Positions 15,955-24,571 of a DNA stretch of 64,000 bases are shown piece after piece; within the stretch, counting starts at the first letter, position 1, and each line of letters starts with the position of its first letter. Location: positions 8,218-72,217 of the forward strand of contig JAICSX010000007.1 of assembly GCA_025936675.1 (NCBI GenBank). Direction: 5' to 3'. This DNA comes from Sphingomonas sp. GTDB lineage: Bacteria; Pseudomonadota; Alphaproteobacteria; Sphingomonadales; Sphingomonadaceae. Below the pieces are notes generated by a model. The model worked only from the letters and a program-made list of their open reading frames with translations. It was not told where the DNA came from and did no database searches. The translations under genes and the position numbers were made by a program.

Positions 15955-18900
15955 TCATTCCGCTGGAACGGGATGACCTGTTGCGTGGGCGTCGCTTCCG
16001 ACGACGCGGTGAAACACCCGTCCGATGCGCGTTTCGATCGAGATGGCGATCGAGAAATAAGCCGGGACGAGGAGCAAGGTCAGCGCGGTCGAGAAAATCA
16101 GTCCCCCGATCACGGTAACGCCCATCGGGGCGCGCCAGCTGCCGTCGCCCGTCAGCGACAAGGCGATCGGGAGCATGCCCGCGACCATCGCGACCGTGGT
16201 CATGACGATCGGCTGGGCCCGCTTATGGCCGGCTTCATAGATCGCCTCGTTCTTGGCCATCCCGTGGTTCATCATCTCGACCGCGAAATCAACTAGAAGA
16301 ATCGAGTTCTTGGCGACAATCCCGAACAGCATCAGCATCCCGATGAGCACTGGAAGCGAGAGCGGCTGGCCCGCGATGTGGAGGCCGATTGCTGCTCCCA
16401 GCGGGCAAAGCCAGAGCGAGCCCATGTTGACGAACGGTGCAAGGAACCTTCGATAGAGCAGGACGAGCACAGCGAACACCAGGCCGACACCGGCGAGCAG
16501 CGCGACGATGAAGTAGAAGATCATCTCCTGCTGCCATTTCTGCGAGCCGAGGTTCAGCTTGTGAACGCCCTGCGGCAGGTTCTTGACCGCCGGAAGCTCG
16601 TTGACCTTCGGCCAGACGTCGCCGGTCGTCATTCCCGGCGCGAGGTCGGCGCCGACCTGGGTGCGGCGCTCCTGGTTGGTGCGCTGCACCGTCGTCGGAC
16701 CCGCGCCGAAGCCGATCTGGGCCACCGCCTTCAAGGGGACCGATCCGCCCGAGGAGGTCGGGACCGGCAGATTCTCGAGGGTCGAAAGATCGCGGCGCTC
16801 GGTCTCCGAGAGCGACACCTGGATCGGGACTTGCCGGTCAGACAGCGAGAACTTCGCGCTGTTCTGCTCGATATCGCCGAGCGTCGCGATCCGGATCGTC
16901 TGGCTGAGCGCGGCCGTCGTCACCCCAAGATCGGCAGCAAGGTCGAAGCGCGGCGTAATCGTGATCTCGGGCGCGGGCGTGTCGCCCATGACGCGTGGAG
17001 CGCGCAGGCCGGGTATGGTCGACATTTGATCCGCGATCTTCTGCGCGGCGGCATTGAGCTTCACCGGATCCTCGCCGCCGAGGTAAAGCATGATGTCACG
17101 TCCGCCGCCCGGTCCACCTCCGTTCTGGCTCTGGAAGCTCACCCGGGCGTCCGGAATCTTGGCCAGTGTCGGCGCCAGGTTGCGCTCGAACTCGGTGCTC
17201 GAATGCTTGCGGTTCTTCTTGAGCACGATGTTGAGGTGGCCGGAGCCGACATAGATGCGCTCGAAGACATGCTCGACGTCGGGATCGCGCGCGACGATCG
17301 CTGCCGCCTGGTCGGCTACATCTTCGGTCTGCTGCAGAGTCGAACCCGGCGGCATGTCGATGTTCACCGAGGAGAAGTCGAGATTAAGCGGCGGCTGGAA
17401 GCTCATGGGAAGGGTTGAAATGAGACCCGCCGTCAGCAGCAGCGAGCCGAGGCCGACCCCGACCATCACCATGCGGTGATCGCGCAGGCGCGCGTTCCAG
17501 CGCGCAGCCATCATCGCCTGCCAGTCGGAGAATCCGCCGTCGAACAGCCGAACGATGAAGCCGATCAGCTTGGTCATCCCGTAGCCGAGCAACCCGCCCG
17601 GGATCAGTGCGAGGATGAACGCGAATGCGCCTGGCACACCGATCTTTCCGAAGAGCTTCATGCCGACGGCGACACCGATGAAGGAGCCGACGACGATCAG
17701 GAGCACGAGGAGAGCCCCGACCAACCAGTACCAGATCCGCCCCGGCGCCTTGGCAATTCGGGCGCGCGCCGCGTCCGCCTTGCTGGTGTCGAGGCTCCAG
17801 TTGAGCAGGTCCAGATACCTGGCCATGGCTTTGCCCGCCGCGTGCGGTTGAATGCCGTGCGCGCGCAGAAAATAGGCGGCGATGAGCGGCGTGATCATTC
17901 GAGCGACCAGCAAGCTCATCAGCACCGACACGACGACGGTGAATCCAAACGCCTTGAAGAACTGACCCGAGAGGCCGGGCATCAGCGCGACGGGCAGGAA
18001 CACCGCGACGATCGACATGGTGGTTGCAAGCACCGCGAGACCGATCTCGTCGGCGGCATCGAGCGCGGCTTGATAACCGGATTTACCCATGCGCATGTGT
18101 CTGACGATGTTCTCGATCTCGACGATCGCATCGTCGACGAGCACGCCCGCAACGAGGCTGAGCGCAAGCAGCGACAGGCCGTTCAAATTGATCCCGAGCA
18201 AGCTCATGAACCAGAAGGCCGGGATTGCCGACAGCGGGATCGCCAAGGCCGAAATTGCCGTCGCACGGATGTCGCGAAGGAAGATCAGGACCACCAGGAC
18301 CGCTAGGACGGCGCCGACGATCAGGCCTTCCATCGCGGATGTATATTGCTCCTTGGTGTACTGAACCTGGTTGAAGATCTCCGCGAAGTGGATTCGCGGA
18401 TCCTCCTTCTCGATTTTGTGCAGCTCCTTCCACACCTCATCGTAGACGGTGACGTCGGACGAGCCCTTTGATCGCTGGACGTTGAAGCTGATCACCTGAC
18501 GGCCGCCGAGCTTCGCCAGCGTGCGCTGTTCGGAGTAAGCGTCCTTGACTGTCGCGATGTCGGCGAGGCGAACCGTTCGCCCACCCGGCAGCGCAATTCG
18601 GGTCTGCGACAGGTCAAAGGCGGTCGGCGCGTTGCCGATGACGCGCACGCCTTGCTCGGAACCGGCGATCTCGGCGCGGCCCCCAGCGGCATTGACGTTG
18701 GTCGCGCGCAGCTGCTGGTTGACCTCGGCGGCGGTGATCCCCTGCGCCTGAAGCGCCGCGGGATCGAGGATGACTCGGATTTCGCGGTCGACGCCGCCTT
18801 CGCGCGAGACTGCGGCTACGCCTTCAAGCCCCCTCAGTCGCTTGCCGATGTCATTGTCGACATACCAGCTCAATTGCTCGAGGCTCATGTCAGTGGTCTG

Positions 18901-19338
18901 CGCCGCGACGAATACGATCGGGTCGCCGGCGATGTCGACGCGCTCGACCTGCGGCTCGAGAATTCCCTCGGGCAGGTCGGCGCGCGCCTGCGCAACCGCA
19001 TTGCGGACGTCGTTCACGGCGCGATCGGTCGGCGTTCCGATCTGGAACTGGATGAAGGTGTTGCTGAAGCCCTCGCGGACGCTGCTGTCGATCTCATCGA
19101 CGCCGTTCACGCCGCGGACCGCCGCCTCGATCTTCTGGGTGACCTGCTTCTCCATCTCGGAAGGAGCAGCGCCGGGCTGGCTGACGCCGACCGTCACACC
19201 CGGAAAGTCGATGTCCGGGTTGTTGGTGATGGTCATGCGCGCGAACGAAATCAGGCCCGCCAGCAAAAGGGCGACGAACAGCACGATCGGCGGCACCGGG
19301 TTGCGAATGCACCACGAGGAAATATTCCGGAAATTCAT
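15955..19338 (-). CDS. RND multidrug efflux permease (HAE1 type) with enlarged central loop
   Basis: 1127 residues, against about 1040 for typical HAE1 permeases. It uses the proton gradient to drive export through a periplasmic trimer. The two porter halves, the G-x-x-V-D-D-A-I-V-x-x-E-N motif of TM4 and the C-terminal A-K-N-S-I-L-L-V-D-F are present. Extra length sits in the central loop between TM6 and TM7: residues about 530-600 hold two added hydrophobic segments. It is 23 bp downstream of the adaptor gene on the same strand. Substrates unknown; an outer-membrane factor is not encoded next to it. Confidence 0.93.
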   Translation of the reverse strand: MNFRNISSWCIRNPVPPIVLFVALLLAGLISFARMTITNNPDIDFPGVTVGVSQPGAAPSEMEKQVTQKIEAAVRGVNGVDEIDSSVREGFSNTFIQFQIGTPTDRAVNDVRNAVAQARADLPEGILEPQVERVDIAGDPIVFVAAQTTDMSLEQLSWYVDNDIGKRLRGLEGVAAVSREGGVDREIRVILDPAALQAQGITAAEVNQQLRATNVNAAGGRAEIAGSEQGVRVIGNAPTAFDLSQTRIALPGGRTVRLADIATVKDAYSEQRTLAKLGGRQVISFNVQRSKGSSDVTVYDEVWKELHKIEKEDPRIHFAEIFNQVQYTKEQYTSAMEGLIVGAVLAVLVVLIFLRDIRATAISALAIPLSAIPAFWFMSLLGINLNGLSLLALSLVAGVLVDDAIVEIENIVRHMRMGKSGYQAALDAADEIGLAVLATTMSIVAVFLPVALMPGLSGQFFKAFGFTVVVSVLMSLLVARMITPLIAAYFLRAHGIQPHAAGKAMARYLDLLNWSLDTSKADAARARIAKAPGRIWYWLVGALLVLLIVVGSFIGVAVGMKLFGKIGVPGAFAFILALIPGGLLGYGMTKLIGFIVRLFDGGFSDWQAMMAARWNARLRDHRMVMVGVGLGSLLLTAGLISTLPMSFQPPLNLDFSSVNIDMPPGSTLQQTEDVADQAAAIVARDPDVEHVFERIYVGSGHLNIVLKKNRKHSSTEFERNLAPTLAKIPDARVSFQSQNGGGPGGGRDIMLYLGGEDPVKLNAAAQKIADQMSTIPGLRAPRVMGDTPAPEITITPRFDLAADLGVTTAALSQTIRIATLGDIEQNSAKFSLSDRQVPIQVSLSETERRDLSTLENLPVPTSSGGSVPLKAVAQIGFGAGPTTVQRTNQERRTQVGADLAPGMTTGDVWPKVNELPAVKNLPQGVHKLNLGSQKWQQEMIFYFIVALLAGVGLVFAVLVLLYRRFLAPFVNMGSLWLCPLGAAIGLHIAGQPLSLPVLIGMLMLFGIVAKNSILLVDFAVEMMNHGMAKNEAIYEAGHKRAQPIVMTTVAMVAGMLPIALSLTGDGSWRAPMGVTVIGGLIFSTALTLLLVPAYFSIAISIETRIGRVFHRVVGSDAHATGHPVPAE

Positions 19339-19361
19339 AAGCTTACGACTCTTCTACAGCG

Positions 19362-20537
19362 TCAGTGCGCAGCCTCGCGCTTCGGATTGACCTTCTGGCC
19401 GGGGTTGAGGAACGGTCCAGCGGAAAGCACCACCGGTTCGTTGCCCTGAAGCCCCGAGGCAATCGTCACGCCATTGTCGTCGACCGTCCCGATCTTGATG
19501 TCGCGGCGTTCGACTTCATTCTTGCCGTTGACGATGTAGACGTAATTGCCCTTGTCGTCGCTGAGAACTGCGCTCTGCGGAAGAAGCGGAGCGCTGGTCG
19601 TTCCGCTGCTGATCTTCGCTTCGGCATATCCGCCCGGACGGATCGCGCCGCTATAGGGCACCGAAATGCGCACCATCCCGAGCCGCGATTGCGGATCGAT
19701 GACCGGAGCGACTTGCCAAACCGTCCCGGCGATGCTGGCGCCGGATCCGATCGGCGTGACCTGCGCCGGCATACCGACGCGAACGTAGGCAAGATCCTGC
19801 TGGGCGAGCTGCGCCTTCATTTCCATGTCGCCGCCTTCGGCGAGCCTGAACAGCGCGCCGGACCCCGGACTGACGATCTGGCCAAGCTCGACGTTGCGCG
19901 CGAGCACCAGGCCAGAGGAAGGAGCGGTGACGTTGAGCTGGCCGATCTGAGCACGGGTCGCTCCGAGCTGCGCTTGCGCGACGCGAACCTGTGCGAACGC
20001 AGCGTCACGCGCCGCTTTCTTGGCGTCGATTTCGGCTTTCGAGATGAAGCCGCGGCCCTGGAGAGCAATCGCACGGTCGTAATCCGACTGCGCGAGCGCG
20101 GCATTGGCCTTGGCCGCTTCGATCTGCGCCGCCTGCTGAGCGGCCTGCTCGGTTTGGACCGAGCGGTCGATCACCGCCAGCACCTGGCCGGCGCGCACCC
20201 AGCTTCCCGCATCGACGAGGACGCGGATCACTCGACCGCCCGATCCGGCAATGCCGACCGGCTGGTCGCGACGAGCGCCAAGCGGTCCGCTTGCAGTGAC
20301 CACGCGTCCCACCTGGCTACGGCCCGGAACGACCACGGTCACGCTCGGCACCTGGCCTGCGGTCGCTGCCTGGGGTTGCTTCGAGCCGCCGCGGCTCATC
20401 ACCACGAACGCGATCACCAGAAGCAGGACGATTCCCACGCCAGCGGCGATCATCAACTGCCGCCTGCGGCGCGACCGGTCCACCACGATAAGCGTGTCCG
20501 ACGAATGAATCGAAGTTTCCCTGTTCATGATGTCCAT
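19362..20537 (-). CDS. RND efflux periplasmic adaptor subunit (membrane fusion protein)
   Basis: 391 residues. A cytoplasmic N-terminus is followed by one membrane anchor (about residues 29-47). Then come the barrel-sandwich half (G-x-V-x-x-V-L-V-D-A-G-S-W-V-R-A-G-Q-V-L), a coiled-coil hairpin rich in Ala and Gln (about 130-195), the second lipoyl half (V-T-A-P-S-S-G) and the beta-barrel domains. This is the standard order for HlyD/AcrA adaptors. It is the first gene of the efflux operon with the permease. Confidence 0.92.
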   Translation of the reverse strand: MDIMNRETSIHSSDTLIVVDRSRRRRQLMIAAGVGIVLLLVIAFVVMSRGGSKQPQAATAGQVPSVTVVVPGRSQVGRVVTASGPLGARRDQPVGIAGSGGRVIRVLVDAGSWVRAGQVLAVIDRSVQTEQAAQQAAQIEAAKANAALAQSDYDRAIALQGRGFISKAEIDAKKAARDAAFAQVRVAQAQLGATRAQIGQLNVTAPSSGLVLARNVELGQIVSPGSGALFRLAEGGDMEMKAQLAQQDLAYVRVGMPAQVTPIGSGASIAGTVWQVAPVIDPQSRLGMVRISVPYSGAIRPGGYAEAKISSGTTSAPLLPQSAVLSDDKGNYVYIVNGKNEVERRDIKIGTVDDNGVTIASGLQGNEPVVLSAGPFLNPGQKVNPKREAAH

Positions 20538-20618
20538 GCCCGTTTCACAATGTTTGCGTCGCCCTAGACGAGCTGTATTACCTTAATAAGTCACCTGACG
20601 CAACAGGACCGCAGGTCC

Positions 20619-20653
20619 GTGGCGGCCGCCACCGCTTTTCGATAAACGGTGGC
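20619..20653. promoter_or_regulatory. Overlapping palindromes in efflux / GlsB divergent region
   Basis: The 196-bp region between the divergent efflux operon and the GlsB-like gene holds a perfect 14-bp palindrome (20619-20632, GTGGCGGCCGCCAC). A 7-bp inverted repeat overlaps it (20628-20634 with 20647-20653, GCCACCG / CGGTGGC). This may be an operator for a regulator of either side. No regulator gene is adjacent. Confidence 0.35.
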
Positions 20654-20733
20654 ACTAGGCCCGCAAGCGCGCGTTGGCACAGCCGTAATGAAGGCCGGTT
20701 GAACGGCTATGGCAGAAGAGGGATGGGAAAGCG

Positions 20734-20994
20734 ATGGAACATTACGGGATCATCGGCTGGATAGTCATCGGCGGCATTGCCGGCTTAATCGCCAAGCTGC
20801 TGATGCCGGGGAAGGATCCCGGCGGGTGCATCATCACCATTCTCCTCGGCATCGCGGGCGCGCTCGTCGCCGGCTGGCTCGGTCATGCGATCGGCTGGTA
20901 CAAGACCGGTGAAGGCGCCGGTTTCATCGCCGCCATCGTGGGCGCGATCATCCTGCTGGTGATCTACCGACTGATTGCCGGCCGCCGAGCGTAG
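20734..20994 (+). CDS. GlsB/YeaQ/YmgE family stress-response membrane protein
   Basis: 86 residues, three membrane helices. The repeated Gly-rich pattern G-W-I-V-I-G-G-I-A-G-L-I-A-K, then P-G-G-C-I-I-T-I-L-L-G-I-A-G-A and a last helix G-A-x-x-L-L are the marks of the GlsB/YeaQ/YmgE (transglycosylase-associated) family, small envelope proteins often induced by stress. An in-frame alternative start is not needed: GGGA lies just before the ATG. A paralogue lies at 21875. Confidence 0.88.
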   Translation: MEHYGIIGWIVIGGIAGLIAKLLMPGKDPGGCIITILLGIAGALVAGWLGHAIGWYKTGEGAGFIAAIVGAIILLVIYRLIAGRRA

Positions 20995-21078
20995 CAGGAC
21001 CGACCGTTTCGCTCGTTCAGCGAACAGCCATGGTGCGGCGCCAAGCGTCGCTCCAGATCAACTGTTGGGGAACGAGAG

Positions 21079-21804
21079 ATGAAACAGATTTTCGTTGTTG
21101 CGCTGATGCTCGGCGTGGCTGCACTGCCGTCGACTGCTTCCGCCCAGCAATCATCTATCACGCAGACGATTGCGGGCACGCGGCTCGACATCAATGCCAC
21201 TGGCGAGGTGACGCGCGTTCCGGACGTCGCCGTCATTTCGGCGGGAGTGGTGAGCCGCTCGGGCACTGCCGCCGCAGCGCTGCAGGACGCTGCCGACCGG
21301 ATGGCGAAGGTGCTAGCCGCTTTGAAAAAAGCGGGCGTCGAAGACCGCGATGTGCAGTCAAGCAACGTCAGCCTTAATCCCGAATACCGCTATCAGCAGG
21401 ACCAGGCACCGCAGCTGGTCGGTTATACCGCGTCGAACCAGGTCACGATCAGGTTCCGCGACATCCGCAATTCGGGCAAAATCCTCGACGCGCTGGTGAG
21501 CCAGGGCGCCAATCAGATCAACGGGCCGAGCTTGACCATCGACAAGCCCGAAGCGGCGCTCGACGAAGCGCGGGCCAAGGCGATCGCCGCCGGCCGTGCA
21601 CGCGCCGAGCTCTACGCACGTTCATTAGGCCTTCGCGTCGTGCGCGTCGTCGCCGTTTCCGAAGGCGGCGGCTATGCCGCTCCACCACCCCCTCCGCCGC
21701 CAGCGCCGATGATGATGGCGAAGGGTGAAAGGGATTCGACGAGCATCCAACCGGGCGAGCAGAAGCTCCAGGTCAGCATCGCGATGACCTTTGAGCTGCA
21801 ATGA
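21079..21804 (+). CDS. SIMPL domain (DUF541) periplasmic protein
   Basis: 241 residues with a Sec signal peptide cleaved after S-A-Q at about residue 23. The mature part shows the SIMPL/DUF541 pattern: I-N-A-T-G-E-V-T-R-V-P-D-V-A, a helical middle, then Y-T-A-S-N-Q-V-T-I-R-F-R-D and the A-R-x-K-A-I-x-x-G-R-A-R-A-E-L-Y-A helix. A Pro-rich insert lies near residue 200. Relatives (BP26, YggE) are exported and linked to oxidative stress. GGGAACGAGAG precedes the ATG. Confidence 0.88.
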   Translation: MKQIFVVALMLGVAALPSTASAQQSSITQTIAGTRLDINATGEVTRVPDVAVISAGVVSRSGTAAAALQDAADRMAKVLAALKKAGVEDRDVQSSNVSLNPEYRYQQDQAPQLVGYTASNQVTIRFRDIRNSGKILDALVSQGANQINGPSLTIDKPEAALDEARAKAIAAGRARAELYARSLGLRVVRVVAVSEGGGYAAPPPPPPPAPMMMAKGERDSTSIQPGEQKLQVSIAMTFELQ

Positions 21805-21818
21805 ATTGAGAATCGAAA

Positions 21819-21846
21819 GGGCCGCGCGGCGGGTGCCGCGCGGCCC
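21819..21846. terminator. Strong stem-loop between convergent SIMPL and GlsB-like genes
   Basis: A perfect 12-bp GC-rich stem (21819-21830 with 21835-21846) and a 4-base loop lie 15 bases after the SIMPL stop and 29 bases beyond the end of the convergent GlsB-like gene. The T-tract is poor (TAATTGATT), so it may act as a transcript-end hairpin in either direction rather than as a classic terminator. Confidence 0.6.
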
Positions 21847-21874
21847 TAATTGATTAGCGAATTCGCGGCGCTTT

Positions 21875-22132
21875 CTAGCGGACGGTCCCTCGCCGGATCA
21901 GATTGACGATCGCGAGCAGGACGACCGCACCGATCAACGAATAAAGGAATGTCTCGATAGAGATGCCGTTGTTCAGCGAAGCACCGCCGCCGAACAGCAG
22001 GCCGGCAATGACGGCGCCGACAATCCCGACGACCACGTTGAGAATGATGCCCTGCTGGGCGTCAGTCCGCATGATCAGACTTGCGAGCCAACCGCAAATA
22101 CCACCGACGACAAGCCAGACGATTATACCCAT
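21875..22132 (-). CDS. GlsB/YeaQ/YmgE family stress-response membrane protein
   Basis: 85 residues, three membrane helices. The opening I-V-W-L-V-V-G-G-I-C-G-W-L-A-S, then Q-Q-G-I-I-L-N-V-V-V-G-I-V-G-A and a last helix S-L-I-G-A-V-V-L-L-A-I define the GlsB/YeaQ/YmgE family. AGGAGGGAAAGC precedes the ATG. A GGAAC-N17-CGTC element lies 59-84 bases upstream, compatible with a general-stress sigma factor promoter. Confidence 0.88.
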   Translation of the reverse strand: MGIIVWLVVGGICGWLASLIMRTDAQQGIILNVVVGIVGAVIAGLLFGGGASLNNGISIETFLYSLIGAVVLLAIVNLIRRGTVR

Positions 22133-22190
22133 CAGCTTTCCCTCCTGTTTTCAGCCGCTCGAAAAGGTGAGCAGCCGGTGTGGCACGACA

Positions 22191-22216
22191 GACGCGCGAC
22201 GCGCGCCTGTTGTTCC
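22191..22216 (-). promoter_or_regulatory. Possible EcfG-type stress promoter upstream of GlsB-like gene
   Basis: On the minus strand GGAAC (22216-22212) and CGTC (22194-22191) are separated by 17 bases. Alphaproteobacterial general-stress (EcfG) promoters have GGAAC-N16/17-CGTT. The -10 here differs in one position, so this is a candidate only; the downstream product family is stress-associated. Confidence 0.4.
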
Positions 22217-22295
22217 GGATTCGGAAGGATGAGTCCAGAAATTCCGCTAAGGAATGGCCGGAAAGCTTGACGAATGCAGCGACGTAACGAGCAGC

Positions 22296-22595
22296 TTAGT
22301 AGCGCTGCTGTCGCTCGTACTGATCGCGGTATTGCTTGATTCGAGTGACTCGGAGGCCTGGCATGCCGCTACGATCAACGGCGCGCTGCCAGCTGGTGAA
22401 CTCCTCGAGGCTCAGCGTGTAGCGCTTGCAGGCCTCGTCTACGGTCAGAAGACCGCCGGCGACGGCAGCGACGACCTCCGCCTTCCGCCGCACCACCCAG
22501 CGGGTCGTGCTCGGAGGCGGCAATGACTCGAGCGTCAGCGGCTCGCCGAGCGGGCCGATGACTTGGGCCGGACGAATCTTCTGGTTCTCGAGCAT
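22296..22595 (-). CDS. sciP: SciP-type CtrA inhibitor (DUF1153)
   Basis: 99 residues. SciP is a small HTH protein that binds CtrA and blocks activation of its target promoters in the alphaproteobacterial cell cycle. The sequence matches closely: V-I-G-P-x-G-x-P-L-T, L-P-P-P-x-T-x-R-W-V-x-R-R-K-A-E-V-V-A-A-V-x-G-G-L-L, E-A-C-x-R-Y-x-L-x-x-E-E-F-x-S-W-Q and G-L-R-x-T-R-I-x-Q-Y-R. The gene stands alone. I saw no TTAA-N7-TTAA CtrA box immediately upstream. Confidence 0.9.
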   Translation of the reverse strand: MLENQKIRPAQVIGPLGEPLTLESLPPPSTTRWVVRRKAEVVAAVAGGLLTVDEACKRYTLSLEEFTSWQRAVDRSGMPGLRVTRIKQYRDQYERQQRY

Positions 22596-22687
22596 TGTTC
22601 GGTCACACCTGCTTAATCATTGCAACTGGGCCTTCTTTAATCCCCGGCCGTTGAAAACTTTCTGAAACGCGCTGGTTAACAGCTCGG

Positions 22688-22912
22688 TCAGTCCGGCTTA
22701 CGCTCCTTTAACCCTCTCTCACTCCCGGCGAACGTGCCGCCGAGCAGCTTGACTGCCTCTCGCCAGCCTTCACCACCCGAGAGATAACAAGCGATCGCGT
22801 CCTCTCGCGTCCTGTCGTCGCAGTCCTCTGCATCGCCGAGGAGCGCGAGCAACTCGTAGAGGCTGAGCGGCGTCTGCGCCTGTTCACGAATGTCACGCTC
22901 GTGACGCGCCAA
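22688..22912 (-). CDS. Hypothetical small protein divergent from mnmA
   Basis: 74 residues from a TTG at 22912 that has GAGGGGG seven bases upstream; an in-frame TTG at 22999 would give 103 residues but has no ribosome-binding site. The protein looks helical (L-S-L-Y-E-L-L-A-L-L-G, then an acidic stretch and W-R-E-A-V-K-L-L-G-G) and has no recognised family. Support is the frame, the ribosome-binding site and plausible composition only. Confidence 0.4.
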   Translation of the reverse strand: MARHERDIREQAQTPLSLYELLALLGDAEDCDDRTREDAIACYLSGGEGWREAVKLLGGTFAGSERGLKERKPD

Positions 22913-22998
22913 AACTGCCCCCTCGCTTGCCTTACGTGCATCCTCTCTAGTCTGGAGGAGTGAAATTCGGGTAAAGAGGCCGGAAAGCAGAACCTCCA

Positions 22999-24117
22999 AT
23001 GCGGATCGATTTTCAGCTGGGCCGCCCTTCCGGCGATGCCAGGATCGTCGTCGCCATGTCCGGCGGCGTCGACAGCTCGGTCACGGCCGCGCTCGCGGCG
23101 CGCACGGGGGCGGAGGTCATCGGGGTCACGCTGCAGCTTTACGACCACGGCGAAGCGGTGCGCCGCTCGGGCGCCTGCTGCGCGGGGCAGGACATCTACG
23201 ATGCGAAGCAGGTCGCGGACCGCCTCGGCATCGCGCATTACGTCCTCGACTATGAAAGCCGATTCCGCAGCGGAGTCATCGATCGGTTCGTCGATGAATA
23301 TGCGAGAGGGCGGACGCCGGTCCCGTGCGCAAGCTGCAACCAAGGCGTGAAGTTCGTCGACCTAGTCGCCTTCGCGCGCGAGCTCGGCGCGGATTGCCTG
23401 GCGACTGGCCATTATGTTCGGCGCGTGCTGAACGGCAGCCGCGTCGAGCTACACAAGGGCACGGATCCCCGCCGCGACCAGAGCTATTTCCTATACGGGA
23501 CCACCCGCGAGCAACTCGACTTCGTACGATTCCCCCTCGGCGATCTTCCGAAGGACGAAGTGCGGCGGATCGCGGCCGAGCTCGGCCTCGAGGTGGCCGC
23601 GAAGCCCGACAGCCAGGACATCTGCTTCGTTCCCGACGGCGACTATGCCTCGCTCGTCAAGCGGCTGCGACCCGAAACCGAGCAGCCGGGCGAGATCGTC
23701 GACATGGACGGGCGTGTGCTTGGACGTCATCGGGGCGTCGTCCATTTCACGGTCGGCCAGCGGCGCGGAATCGAGATCGGCGGCCAAAAGGAGCCGCTCT
23801 ACGTCGTCCGGATCGAGCCGGAGCAGTCGCGGATTGTCGTCGGTCCGCGCCGTGCGCTTGCGGTCGAGGCGATGCGCGCTGCGGATTGGAACTGGCTCGG
23901 CGAGGACCAGCACGAGGTCAGCGCGAAGGTGCGCTCGCTGGCGCCTGCGGTTCCGGCGACGCGCGACGGCGAATGGATCCGCTTCCGCTCGGCCGAATAT
24001 GGGGTAGCACCGGGACAGGCGGCAGTGCTGTACGATGGAACGCGCCTGCTCGGCGGCGCGTCGATCATCGAGACTGTGCCGGCGCGTGAGAGCGGCATGG
24101 ATGCCGCCGCCGCTTAG
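22999..24117 (+). CDS. mnmA: tRNA-specific 2-thiouridylase MnmA
   Basis: 372 residues. MnmA puts sulfur on uridine 34 of tRNA-Lys, -Glu and -Gln. The PP-loop [11 protein letters not shown] sits near residues 18-28. The two catalytic Cys are in the P-C-x-x-C-N motif (about residue 111) and in D-I-C-F-V (about 210), with G-H-Y-V-R between them. Length matches the family. The stop overlaps the Nudix start by 17 bases, so mnmA, the Nudix gene and the MetX-like gene probably form an operon. Confidence 0.96.
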   Translation: MRIDFQLGRPSGDARIVVAMSGGVDSSVTAALAARTGAEVIGVTLQLYDHGEAVRRSGACCAGQDIYDAKQVADRLGIAHYVLDYESRFRSGVIDRFVDEYARGRTPVPCASCNQGVKFVDLVAFARELGADCLATGHYVRRVLNGSRVELHKGTDPRRDQSYFLYGTTREQLDFVRFPLGDLPKDEVRRIAAELGLEVAAKPDSQDICFVPDGDYASLVKRLRPETEQPGEIVDMDGRVLGRHRGVVHFTVGQRRGIEIGGQKEPLYVVRIEPEQSRIVVGPRRALAVEAMRAADWNWLGEDQHEVSAKVRSLAPAVPATRDGEWIRFRSAEYGVAPGQAAVLYDGTRLLGGASIIETVPARESGMDAAAA

Positions 24118-24571
24118 TGCTGGAATCCTGCTGTTTCGGCGGGACCATAACGCGACCGAAGTCCTGCTGATCAAGCCCGGCGGTCCTTATTGGCGGAGCA
24201 GGGACGCGGGCGCCTGGATGATCCCGAAAGGCGCTGTCGAGGCGGGCGAGCGGCCCATTGATGCGGCGCTTCGCGAATTTGCTGAGGAGACGGGGACCCA
24301 GCTGACCACGGTGCCGTTCCCGTTGACCAAGGTGCGGCAATCAGGAGGCAAATATGTCGAATCCTTCGCGGCGGAAGGCGACCTCGACGCCAAGGCTATC
24401 ACTTCGAACGAGTTCGAAATGGAATGGCCGCCGAAGAGCGGCCGCATGGAGCGCTTTCCCGAGGTCGCCGAGGCAAAATGGATGACACTTGCCGAGGCCC
24501 GCGGAATGATGCTTCCAAGCCAGCTACCGCTGATCGACGCGCTGGAAGATAAGCTGCGGGGCCAAAAATGA
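24101..24571 (+). CDS. Nudix hydrolase
   Basis: 156 residues. The Nudix box is complete: G-A-V-E-A-G-E, seven residues, R-E-F-A-E-E-T-G-T (about residues 49-71), the Mg-binding signature of nucleoside-diphosphate-X hydrolases. The opening S-A-G-I-L-L-F-R-R and W-M-I-P-K-G resemble the bis(5-nucleosyl)-tetraphosphatase-like subgroup, but the substrate cannot be assigned. I chose the ATG at 24101, where the Nudix fold begins; it overlaps the end of mnmA. Its stop overlaps the next start (ATGA). Confidence 0.88.
   Translation: MPPPLSAGILLFRRDHNATEVLLIKPGGPYWRSRDAGAWMIPKGAVEAGERPIDAALREFAEETGTQLTTVPFPLTKVRQSGGKYVESFAAEGDLDAKAITSNEFEMEWPPKSGRMERFPEVAEAKWMTLAEARGMMLPSQLPLIDALEDKLRGQK

Noticed and set aside
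16378..17418. Plus-strand open frame inside the RND permease region
   Set aside because: Complement of the permease gene; composition dominated by Arg and Glu.
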